From contig JAJDDI010000015.1 of NCBI GenBank assembly GCA_029260375.1, positions 1 to 36,278 of the forward strand: a stretch of 36,278 nucleotides of DNA. Direction: 5' to 3'. Source of the stretch: Phycisphaerales bacterium. GTDB lineage: Bacteria; Planctomycetota; Phycisphaerae; Phycisphaerales; UBA1924. Under the pieces are notes generated by a model. That model saw only the letters and a list, made by a program, of their open reading frames with translations. It searched no databases and had not been told where the DNA came from. A program made the position numbers and the translations under genes. Below are positions 1 to 7,945 of the stretch, piece after piece; within the stretch, counting starts at the first letter, position 1; each line of letters starts with the position of its first letter.

Positions 1-558
1 CCGTACGGTGATCAGATCACCAATGTCCCTGGTCCACAGCCCGATGCTCGCCATCATCTCGGACCGGTCGGCAACTTGGAGTCCCCACGCCCGCCACCCA
101 TGCACCAGCACCTCCGTATCCGAGTGATCCGTCTCGAACACATGCCCCGCGGCCTCCAGCTCCGTCCGCAGCTCCCGGTGGTTGTAGATGCACCCGTTGA
201 ACACCACCGCGACCAGGTCCGGCGCCTCGCTCGCCGGACACAGCTCGTGCGCCAGCTTCGGCGTCTCCCCGGGCTGGTACGTCAGGTCCGGGCGCAACCG
301 CTCCCCGTCGTGCACCATGGGCTGGCGCCCGCCCTCGTGGTCGATGATGCTCAGCCGCCGGTGGACGAACGCGATGTCCACGACCATCCCGTCCTCGCGG
401 GTGGCCCGGTCGCGGAAGCGTCCCTGCCCGTCGGGGCCGCGGTGCTTGATGGACTCATCAAGCACATCCAGCCACGCCTCGGGGATGGCCGTAAGGGGGT
501 GGGGGGGCGGACCGTCCTTCGGGTCGTGGAGGCGCAGGATGCCGGCGATGCCGCACAT
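1..558 (-). CDS. asnB: Asparagine synthetase (glutamine-hydrolysing), N-terminal part, runs off window
   Basis: Reading leftward, the protein starts MCGIAGI, so Cys2 would be the N-terminal nucleophile of a class II (Ntn) glutamine amidotransferase; this fixes the start at 558. The 186 visible residues hold the glutaminase domain: HRGPDGQG near residues 39-46, RRLSIIDHEGGRQPM near 67-81, an FNGCIYNHRELR motif near 121-132, and an SDTEV motif that fits the family's glutamine-binding acidic residue. The AMP-forming synthetase domain must lie beyond position 1. By family knowledge the enzyme transfers glutamine amide nitrogen to aspartate in the cytoplasm; AsnB-like paralogues also work in exopolysaccharide clusters. 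About 35-40 residues are inserted between QPM and VVFNG compared with Escherichia coli AsnB, and the usual FNGEIYN reads FNGCIYN, so a specialised AsnB-like amidotransferase is possible. Confidence 0.9.
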   Translation of the reverse strand, partial: MCGIAGILRLHDPKDGPPPHPLTAIPEAWLDVLDESIKHRGPDGQGRFRDRATREDGMVVDIAFVHRRLSIIDHEGGRQPMVHDGERLRPDLTYQPGETPKLAHELCPASEAPDLVAVVFNGCIYNHRELRTELEAAGHVFETDHSDTEVLVHGWRAWGLQVADRSEMMASIGLWTRDIGDLITVR

Positions 559-599
559 GAGGGCGAGCGTACGTGAACGCGGGGCGTTTGTCCGAGCAA

Positions 600-687
600 G
601 GACGCCGAGTGTGAGTCTTCGAACGCTCGGATCTTTCGTGGGCAGGGTCCAGATCCGAGGCTTCGGCGGACCTCAGCCTCGGCGTCC
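600..687. repeat. Nested inverted repeat / stem-loop between two leftward genes
   Basis: Outer arms GGACGCCGAG (600-609) and CTCGGCGTCC (678-687) are exact reverse complements of 10 bp. A second pair, CCGAGGCT (655-662) and AGCCTCGG (675-682), competes with it. The structure begins right after the stop codon of the membrane protein gene at 689 and lies upstream of asnB. It has no T-run on either strand, so it is not a classical intrinsic terminator. It could attenuate read-through or be a decayed REP-like element. Confidence 0.45.
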
Positions 688-688
688 G

Positions 689-1243
689 TCAGGCCGCGTC
701 CGAGTCCGCGCCGGTGGCTTTCTTGGGCATGGGCGCCGGCCCGGTCCGCAGCGGGATCCGCTCGAACCGTCCCGACCGCAGGCCCCACCAGGTGTGCGCG
801 ATCCGCGTGACCACCAGCCCGGCGGAGAACGACAGCACGAACGCCCAGCTCGCCCGCATCCCCGCGTGCTGCAGGCCCCACATGCCGCCGATGGCGATGA
901 CGTAGAACGCGGGCGTGAGCGTCAGCCGCTCGAACTGGACGAGCGAGGCCTCGCGCCAGAACGACGCGGGCTTGTCGGGCTCGTCGATGTCGTGCTCGGG
1001 GCGGGACGCCCGCCAGTGGTTGGCGATCCAGTGCAGGACGAAGTACAGCCCGATGTCCACCACGCCGTCGATCACCGCGGCGATCACCGAGTTGATGAAC
1101 TTGTACTCGTCGCCCACCCAGCCCGTGACGACATGGACGGGCCACTTGGCGATGATCACCGCCAGCAGCCCGGCGCCGACAATGTTCAGATTGACATTGA
1201 CAATCCGGTGTCGCTGATAGAAACGGAATGCTCGACCGGTCAT
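689..1243 (-). CDS. Uncharacterised integral membrane protein (184 aa)
   Basis: The protein is not recognised at family level. It begins MTGRAFRFYQRHRIVN and has about four hydrophobic segments, roughly residues 17-36, 50-72, 108-128 and 130-152. A charged, polar stretch around residues 77-98 separates the two halves. The C-terminal 30 residues are basic and proline-rich (RFERIPLRTGPAPMPKK) and are probably cytoplasmic. There is no signal peptide and no catalytic motif. The ATG at 1243 is the first in-frame start and no better one was seen. The gene is isolated: a repeat pair separates it from the UDP-glucose dehydrogenase gene upstream in its reading direction, and a stem-loop follows its stop. 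Function unknown; a structural or transport-accessory role is only a guess. Confidence 0.7.
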   Translation of the reverse strand: MTGRAFRFYQRHRIVNVNLNIVGAGLLAVIIAKWPVHVVTGWVGDEYKFINSVIAAVIDGVVDIGLYFVLHWIANHWRASRPEHDIDEPDKPASFWREASLVQFERLTLTPAFYVIAIGGMWGLQHAGMRASWAFVLSFSAGLVVTRIAHTWWGLRSGRFERIPLRTGPAPMPKKATGADSDAA

Positions 1244-1290
1244 GGGGGGATTCTATCGCCCAGGCCAGGACGGCGGCACATTTGTACTCG

Positions 1291-1356
1291 CCCCGAACGT
1301 GAGTGAGGGGTTGCTGACGGATATGACGGTTCAGAACCCCTCACTCACGTTCGGGG
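1291..1356. repeat. REPIN-like inverted repeat pair (22-bp perfect arms), related to the RAYT-flanking REP
   Basis: The arm at 1291-1312 (CCCCGAACGTGAGTGAGGGG plus TT) is the exact reverse complement of 1335-1356, with a 22-nt spacer. The 20-bp core matches the hairpin flanking the transposase gene at 12.3-12.8 kb at 16 of 20 positions (shared CCCCG-x-ACGT-x-AGT-xx-GGGG). It lies 14 bp past the stop codon of the UDP-glucose dehydrogenase gene, so it may also end that transcript, but it has no T-tract. Confidence 0.75.
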
Positions 1357-1369
1357 CTGGTTGACTGCC

Positions 1370-2713
<1,344 letters not shown>

Positions 2714-2928
2714 CGCGAGTCCTCTTGCTGCCGGCGCCCGAGCCTCGGGAGCCTGAGTGGGTGGAGATGCTAGAGCGGATATCGGTCCGGCGGGGGGCTC
2801 GCTCAAGCCCCGGTCGCCCGCCCGGGCGTGAACCCCGGTCCGAGGGCGTTACGACCCGCCCAGGCCTGTTGTTCACGCGGGTGTCGGCAACACGCACACC
2901 CCCCCGGGCACGCTACACTCCCGCCCCA

Positions 2929-3852
2929 ATGAGCACGATCACCACCGACGAGAAGCCCGCGGCCGCCATGGAATCCAAGCACACCCCAACCCGCGTCACC
3001 CGCGTCTCCGGACGCAAGGGCAAGAAGCCTGGGTCCGGCAAGGGCGGCTTCACCGCCGAGACCGCCGACATCCATGTGCTGTACCAGTACTCGGTCCAGA
3101 ACGTCGAGGCCGAGATCGACTTCGTGGACGAGACCTTTGAGGCCATCCGCGGGCGCAAGGGCGTGAGCCTCCGTGAGGACTTCTGCGGCACGGGCGCCAC
3201 AGCCTCCGAGTGGGTCCAGCGCCGCGAGACCAACACCGCCGTCGGGCTCGATCTGGACCAGCCCACCCTCGACTGGGGCGCCGAGCACAACGTCGCCCCG
3301 ATGAGCCAGAACCAGCAGTCCCGCGTCCGGCTCCTGAACCGCGACGTGACCAAGCCGGGCGATGCCACGGACATGGACATCGTCCTGGCGATGAACTTCT
3401 CCTACTGGATCCTCCAGGAGCGGGCCCAGATGATCGCCTACTTCCGCTCCGTCCGCGAGTCGCTCAGCGACGACGGCATTTTCTTCCTCGACTTCTACGG
3501 CGGGTACGAGGCCTTCCAGGAGATGACCGAGGACCGCGAGATCGACGAGCCCGACGCCGAGTTCACCTACGTCTGGGACCAGCACAAGTACGACCCCATG
3601 TCCGGGCGCATGCAGTGCTACATCCACTTCAAGTTCCTCGACGGCACCAAGATCAAGAAGGCCTTCTGCTACGAGTGGCGCCTCTGGACCCTCCCCGAGA
3701 TCCGCGAGATCCTCAGCGAAGCCGGCTTCGCGGACGTCACGGTCTACTGGGAGGGCGCCGACGAGGACGGCGAGGGCAACGGCGAGTTCGAGCCCGTGAC
3801 CGAGGGCGAGGCCGACCCCTCGTTCATCTGCTACATCGCCGCCCAGAAGTAG
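2929..3852 (+). CDS. Class I SAM-dependent methyltransferase
   Basis: The 307-residue soluble protein has a basic, Lys/Gly-rich N-terminal tail (residues 1-40) and then a class I methyltransferase fold. LREDFCGTGATASEW (81-95) is motif I for S-adenosylmethionine; the acidic pair D108/D110 in GLDLDQ closes motif II. The chain continues with NRDV and then DIVLAMNFSYWIL (motif IV region). The C-terminal part holds YEWRLWTLPEIREILSEAGF, a conserved signature also present in the methyltransferase at 14680-15585, which makes the two paralogues. The substrate is unknown. The ATG at 2929 follows a 215-bp divergent intergenic region; the open frame extends further 5', but that sequence is not protein-like. 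The polyprenyl synthase gene starts 45 bp after its stop, so co-transcription is plausible. Confidence 0.85.
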   Translation: MSTITTDEKPAAAMESKHTPTRVTRVSGRKGKKPGSGKGGFTAETADIHVLYQYSVQNVEAEIDFVDETFEAIRGRKGVSLREDFCGTGATASEWVQRRETNTAVGLDLDQPTLDWGAEHNVAPMSQNQQSRVRLLNRDVTKPGDATDMDIVLAMNFSYWILQERAQMIAYFRSVRESLSDDGIFFLDFYGGYEAFQEMTEDREIDEPDAEFTYVWDQHKYDPMSGRMQCYIHFKFLDGTKIKKAFCYEWRLWTLPEIREILSEAGFADVTVYWEGADEDGEGNGEFEPVTEGEADPSFICYIAAQK

Positions 3853-3897
3853 AGGCAGGATCGATCTGATCCGGGCGCCCGCACCCTACCATCACGC

Positions 3898-4944
3898 ATG
3901 CGTGGTGTGCTCGATGTTCCCGAAGCGCTCGTGCCCGTCCAGGGCCTGATCGCCGACGCGCTCGTCCGCGTCGAATCCGTCTTTGACGAGCACCTGCGCG
4001 CCGAGCTGCCCCCGGTTGACCAGCTCTGTGCGCACGTCGAGCGGTACCGCGGCAAGATGCTCCGCCCGATCCTGGTTCTGCTCGGCGCGATCTCTGCCGC
4101 GCCCGAGGCGCCCGAGCTGTTCGCCTCCGGGCGAGAGGACGAGCTGGTCACCGATGAGCTGATAAGGCTCGCGGCGGTGTGCGAGATGGTCCACATGGCC
4201 ACCCTGGTTCACGACGACGTGCTCGACGACGCCGAGCTTCGCCGGCGCGGCGCCACGCTCAACCACCTCCGGGGCAACGAGGCCGCGGTCATCCTGGGTG
4301 ATTACCTCATCGCCGGCGCCTACCACCTGTGCGCCACCATCGGGCGCCTCGACCTGAGCGAACGCATCGGGCGTGTCAGCATGGACCTGTGCGCCGGCGA
4401 ACTGCTCCAGCTCCACCACCGGGGCGACCTCTCGCTCGACGAGCCGACCTACTTCGAGATCGTCCGGCGCAAGACGGGCACGCTCATCGGCGTCTCGTGC
4501 GAGCTGGGCGCCTCGCTGGTCAACGCCCCGCCCGAGACCGCCAGCGCCCTCTACCAGACTGGATTGCGCCTGGGCGTCGCCTTCCAGATCCGCGACGACC
4601 TGCTGGACCTGACCGGCGACGAGCAGCGTGTGGGCAAGAGCGTCCGAAAGGACCTGGAGAAGGGCAAACTCACCCTCCCGCTGGTCCACCACCTGGGCGC
4701 CTGTGAGCCGATCTCACGCGGGAGGTCCCTCGAGCTGATCGAGGGCGGCGCCGGGGGCGTCTCGGAGGCCGATGAGCGGGAGCTGCTCGGGCGGCTTACC
4801 GAGACCGGCTCTGTTACCTACACCGAGGCAACGGCACGAGCGCTCGTCAACGAGGCGCAGCAGCAGATCGCGACGCTCCCGCCCACCCCGGCGCGGGCGC
4901 TGCTCGACGCACTGGCGCAGGCGGTCGTCGACCGTGCGCTCTGA
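3898..4944 (+). CDS. Long-chain trans-polyprenyl diphosphate synthase (octaprenyl/heptaprenyl type)
   Basis: This enzyme condenses isopentenyl diphosphate onto an allylic diphosphate to make the all-trans prenyl tail of a respiratory quinone. The 348-residue protein has KMLRPILV (residues 53-60, substrate binding), the first aspartate-rich motif HDDVLDD (D106-D110), GDYLIAGA (134-141), KTG (192-194), and the second aspartate motif FQIRDDLLDLTGD (D233-D237) followed by KGKLTLP. Ala at the fifth position before the first motif is small, which by the usual rule for this family fits a long product. The start at 3898 is the first ATG in frame. The gene lies 45 bp after a methyltransferase gene and ends facing a minus-strand terminator. 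The exact chain length, and so the symbol (ispB, hepT or sdsA), cannot be assigned from sequence. Confidence 0.9.
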   Translation: MRGVLDVPEALVPVQGLIADALVRVESVFDEHLRAELPPVDQLCAHVERYRGKMLRPILVLLGAISAAPEAPELFASGREDELVTDELIRLAAVCEMVHMATLVHDDVLDDAELRRRGATLNHLRGNEAAVILGDYLIAGAYHLCATIGRLDLSERIGRVSMDLCAGELLQLHHRGDLSLDEPTYFEIVRRKTGTLIGVSCELGASLVNAPPETASALYQTGLRLGVAFQIRDDLLDLTGDEQRVGKSVRKDLEKGKLTLPLVHHLGACEPISRGRSLELIEGGAGGVSEADERELLGRLTETGSVTYTEATARALVNEAQQQIATLPPTPARALLDALAQAVVDRAL

Positions 4945-4950
4945 CGCGGC

Positions 4951-4990
4951 GCAAAAAGAAGCGCCGTCCGGCAACGAGGCCGGACGGCGC
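4951..4990 (-). terminator. Rho-independent terminator for the leftward secreted-protein gene
   Basis: GCGCCGTCCGGC (4961-4972) pairs perfectly with GCCGGACGGCGC (4979-4990), a 12-bp stem with a 6-nt loop. Read on the minus strand, the stem is followed at once by TTCTTTTTG. It sits 32 bp past the stop of the gene ending at 5023. The T-run is on the minus-strand side only. Confidence 0.8.
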
Positions 4991-5022
4991 GAGGGGGGAG
5001 TGACTGATTTGATGCGGGGAGG

Positions 5023-5673
5023 TTACCGCCGACGACGGCTCATCGCCAGCAGCCCAACACAGATTGAGGAGATCGCCCCTGGGGCTGGTGTAACGCTTAC
5101 GTTGTCCAGATCGAATGTGACGAAGGTCCCCGCCCCCAACCCATCCGGCGGTGTCAACGACACTTGCAGGTTCCCGACGTCCGTCATCACGCCCGCGAAG
5201 AACCCGAATCCGGGGGGCCCCTCGGGCGTGTAGAGGGGGTTGTTCGGGTCCAGTTCAAACGTCACGGTTGTCCACACCCCGGCAGCGACCGCGTCGCTCA
5301 GCTCGATCGCGAAGCCCGGCGAGTTCAGGGGCGTCGCGACACGGAGCGCGAAATCGAGCGACTCGCTGTAGTCGTGGCGGATGTCGAAGCTGATCGTGGT
5401 GATCCCCGAGCTCAGATAATCACCCACGAACGCGTCGCCCGAGGCGTCGAAGTCGTCGTGCCCGCGGAAGAGCGTGAGCCCGAACGGGCCCCCGGCGGAG
5501 ATGTCCACCGTAGATGTCACGAAGCCCGACGCGTCGTGCGTCAGCGGCGCGAACGAGCCCGACAGCCACCCCTGGGCGCTGTCGTCGAACGTCTCGGTGA
5601 ACGGGGTCACAAGCTGGGCGGACGCGCCGGCGCTGCACGCGGCGAGCCCGATGATGGCGGCTCTCAGATTCAT
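5023..5673 (-). CDS. Secreted protein with PEP-CTERM-like C-terminal sorting signal
   Basis: The 216-residue protein begins with a clear Sec signal peptide (MNLRAAIIGLAACSAGASAQ, cleavage likely after ASA). The body is acidic and beta-rich (TFDDSAQGWLSGSF..., FDIRHDYSESLDFAL, TTVTFELDPNNPLY, TFDLDNVSVTP), resembling the jelly-roll domains of extracellular carbohydrate-binding proteins. The tail is PAPGA, a hydrophobic ISSICVGLLAM stretch and SRRRR. This is the tripartite PEP-CTERM layout (motif, membrane segment, Arg cluster) with PAPGA in place of PEP, a form common in planctomycetes. By family knowledge such tails are recognised by an exosortase and the protein is delivered to the surface or into extracellular polymer. 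No exosortase is encoded here. The start has a GAGGAGA-type ribosome-binding site, and a hairpin with arms GGGGCT/AGCCCC lies at 5693-5716 in its leader. A terminator follows the gene. Confidence 0.8.
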   Translation of the reverse strand: MNLRAAIIGLAACSAGASAQLVTPFTETFDDSAQGWLSGSFAPLTHDASGFVTSTVDISAGGPFGLTLFRGHDDFDASGDAFVGDYLSSGITTISFDIRHDYSESLDFALRVATPLNSPGFAIELSDAVAAGVWTTVTFELDPNNPLYTPEGPPGFGFFAGVMTDVGNLQVSLTPPDGLGAGTFVTFDLDNVSVTPAPGAISSICVGLLAMSRRRR

Positions 5674-5762
5674 CTCGGTCTCCTCTCAGTTCGGGGCTCG
5701 TAAACAAACAAGCCCCCGGAATGGGTCGTGGTGGTGGGGGGTTTCGGGCGGGCGGGCGGCGA

Positions 5763-6806
5763 TCAGCCTCCCGCGAATCCGGTCAGGAATGCCAGCACGT
5801 CGGAGAAATCCAGCCCGCAGGGCGGCGCCAGATCCGCCCGGGGATCGCCCGAGCCGAAGTCGCTCAGGAAGGCGATCACGTCGGAAAAGTCGGTCTCGCC
5901 CATGCCGTCGTAGTTGCCGGGCGAGCCGACGCGGACGACCAGCTCGAGCGTGGGAACCTGCCCCTTGAGCTGGGCGATGAAGTCATCGCGGGTCTTGAAG
6001 AACGGGTAGGTCACGTCGCCCGTGCCCCCGCCCATGCCGCCGGTGGCCAGATGCATGGAGCTGATCGAAAGGTTGAGCGTGCCGTCGCGCAGGGAGCGTT
6101 GCAGGAAGCCCCGCCCCGCGTTGTCGCAGCGGTCCAGCTCGAACGTGAACACGGTCCCCTCGGGAACCAGCTCGCCCACGACGACGCTGTCGGTCAGGCC
6201 CACGCCCAGCGGCCTCGGGTCGAACCGGTTCTTGACGTTGTTGGACACGTCGTGGGCCGTTCCCGACGAGTCGAAGTTCGCCGCGTAGATCGTCCGCATC
6301 CCCTGCGCCGGATCGACCTCGGCGACCGTCCCGAAGGTCGTCGTTTCGACCCAGGTGAACACGTCCCAGCCCGCGCGGTAGCCCGTGCCGAAGATCGTGA
6401 TGGCGCGCCCCGCGTCGTCGTCGGCGACGTACGCACCGTCGGTGTCGGGCAGGAAGGTGACGAACGAGTCCGGTGTCGGGTCGTAGCGGAACTGCTCGCC
6501 GTTGTCGATCACCGCGGTCACGCGCGCTGAGATGATCTGGTACGCGCCGGCGTCAAGCCCGGGCGTGATGAGATCGGTCGTGTCGAACGACAGCACGAAC
6601 TGTGCATCGCGGTCGTCGAAGCCCGGCCCCTCGGCCGCGGCGGAGAACGTGGACGCGAAGATCCGCGTCCCGGGCGTGCCGTTGAACGGGTACATCCAGC
6701 GGTCGCCCGTCGGCTCGTCGTAGAACGCCTCGACGACCTGGGCGGAGGCCCCTGAGCTCAGGGCGGCGCCGAGGGCCAGGGCCAGGCACGTGCGGTTCGA
6801 ACTCAT
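5763..6806 (-). CDS. Secreted protein with C-terminal dockerin-like repeat pair
   Basis: The 347-residue protein has a signal peptide (MSSNRTCLALALGAALSSGASAQ). A long extracellular domain of unknown family follows (EAFYDEPTGDRWMYPFNGTPGTR..., FVLSFDTTDLITPGL). The tail has two related repeats, ETDFSDVIAFLSDFGSG and GLDFSDVLAFLTGFAGG, with NYDGMGETDF resembling an EF-hand/dockerin calcium loop. This tail type is widespread on secreted proteins of Phycisphaerae, where it probably anchors or sorts them. Two adjacent ATGs exist (6809 and 6806). The AGGAGGT sequence just upstream gives better spacing for 6806, and the difference is one Met. The frame stays open another 680 bases upstream, but that stretch is antisense to the pseudopilin gene. 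The gene diverges from the pseudopilin gene, with a Fur-box-like palindrome between them. Confidence 0.8.
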   Translation of the reverse strand: MSSNRTCLALALGAALSSGASAQVVEAFYDEPTGDRWMYPFNGTPGTRIFASTFSAAAEGPGFDDRDAQFVLSFDTTDLITPGLDAGAYQIISARVTAVIDNGEQFRYDPTPDSFVTFLPDTDGAYVADDDAGRAITIFGTGYRAGWDVFTWVETTTFGTVAEVDPAQGMRTIYAANFDSSGTAHDVSNNVKNRFDPRPLGVGLTDSVVVGELVPEGTVFTFELDRCDNAGRGFLQRSLRDGTLNLSISSMHLATGGMGGGTGDVTYPFFKTRDDFIAQLKGQVPTLELVVRVGSPGNYDGMGETDFSDVIAFLSDFGSGDPRADLAPPCGLDFSDVLAFLTGFAGG

Positions 6807-6911
6807 CATCGACCTCCTGGAGCTGAAGCGGGCGCCCGACTCCCACGGGGTGGGCGCTCGCGAAGTGGTGGGGTACCGGCTCGGCTTGAATGCCGGGCAC
6901 GTTGCGATAGT

Positions 6912-6930
6912 ATTGAGACTGAGTCTCAAT
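6912..6930. promoter_or_regulatory. Perfect 19-bp palindrome, Fur-box-like operator candidate
   Basis: ATTGAGACTGAGTCTCAAT is two perfect 9-bp inverted halves around one central base. The inner 7-1-7 layout (TGAGACT-G-AGTCTCA) matches the geometry of Fur-family operators. It is AT-rich against a GC-rich background and lies 105 bp upstream of the leftward secreted-protein start and 59 bp upstream of the pseudopilin start. Assignment to Fur rather than another dimeric repressor is inference. Confidence 0.5.
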
Positions 6931-6989
6931 CGCGTCAAGGGCGCGGGGTGAGTAAAGTTGAGCCCGTCACGGATCGCTATGGAGAAGGC

Positions 6990-7907
6990 ATGCCCCCAAC
7001 CCGAGCCAAACCGACTCCGGATCCGAAGGCGCAGGCCCTTTCCGGGAATGGCTTTACGCTCATCGAGCTGCTGGTCGTCATCGCGATCATCGCCCTGCTC
7101 ATCGCGATCCTGCTCCCCGCCCTGGGCAAGGCCAGATCCTGCGCGTTCCGCGTGAGATCGCTCTCCTCGGCCCGCCAGCTCATGCTCGCGTACTCCCTCT
7201 ACGCCGACGAGAACGACGACGCCCTGCTCATCGGGTTCGCGGCACGGGGGCACGTGCTGGGTGCGAACGCACCGCTCGACGAGACCGGGCGCCCGCTCGA
7301 CGGCAACCCCGAACTCGCACGGCGCTATCCATGGCGCTTGGCCCCGCAGCTCGATTACGACTGGCAGGGGATGTACGAGGACACAGACGCCCTGAGCGAG
7401 ATCCGCGACGAGCCCGACTACGAGTACATCATCAGCCTCTACCCCTCGTTCGGGCTCAATGTCGTGTTCATGGGGGGAAGCTCGAACCACTACGCCTTCG
7501 AGGATGACGGCTCGCGAGACCTGCAGGCCCGGAGGTTCTTCGGGGACTTCTTCCTCCGCCGGCGCAGCGACGCGAGGCGCCCCAGCGACCTGATCACCTT
7601 CGCCAGCGGGCGGTCAAAGAACGTCCAGGGCCTGAACTACGCCGCGGCGCCGCAGGGCTATTTCGAGGTCCGCCCGCCCCGCTTCATCGATCAGCAGGGC
7701 CCTCTCTGGGACGAGACCTACGACCCCGACGCCGACGAGCCCGGCGCCAACTCGGGCTTTGTCTCCCTCCGACACGAGGACAGGGCGATCACCGCGATGT
7801 TTGACGCCAGCGCCCGCACGATGGGCTGGGACGAACTCCGGGACATGCGCCACTGGTCCGACGAGGCGACCACGCCCGACTGGGCCATCACCCCCCGCTC
7901 GCCCTGA
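6990..7907 (+). CDS. Type IV pseudopilin-like protein (prepilin N-terminal methylation domain, H-X9-DG type)
   Basis: The 305-residue protein carries a class III prepilin leader: a 21-residue hydrophilic leader ending in Gly21, then F22-TLIE with Glu26 at mature position 5, and a long hydrophobic helix (LLVVIAIIALLIAILLPALGKAR). Prepilin peptidase would cut after Gly21 and methylate Phe22. The globular part is acidic. Near the C-terminus, RHEDRAITAMFDASARTMG resembles the H-X9-DG motif of the large planctomycete family of type II secretion G-like proteins, with Ala-Ser in place of Gly. The ATG at 6990 has GGAGAAGG just upstream and is preferred over a GTG 42 bases earlier. tyrS starts 38 bp after its stop. 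Its partners and role are unknown; the family is usually present in dozens of copies per genome. Confidence 0.85.
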   Translation: MPPTRAKPTPDPKAQALSGNGFTLIELLVVIAIIALLIAILLPALGKARSCAFRVRSLSSARQLMLAYSLYADENDDALLIGFAARGHVLGANAPLDETGRPLDGNPELARRYPWRLAPQLDYDWQGMYEDTDALSEIRDEPDYEYIISLYPSFGLNVVFMGGSSNHYAFEDDGSRDLQARRFFGDFFLRRRSDARRPSDLITFASGRSKNVQGLNYAAAPQGYFEVRPPRFIDQQGPLWDETYDPDADEPGANSGFVSLRHEDRAITAMFDASARTMGWDELRDMRHWSDEATTPDWAITPRSP

Positions 7908-7945
7908 GGGGCCCCTCCCCCGGGCGGCGGGTATCCTTCCGCCCG

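Noticed and set aside
2714..2928. Possible promoters and hairpins in the divergent region between ugd and the methyltransferase gene
   Set aside because: GC-rich short palindromes such as GCCCGCCCGGGC and a TACACT box are present, but no convincing -35/-10 pair or operator could be supported.
6810..7490. N-terminal extension of the dockerin-type protein
   Set aside because: The frame is open, but this stretch is antisense to the pseudopilin and passes through the palindrome. The signal peptide at 6806 with a strong ribosome-binding site marks the true start.
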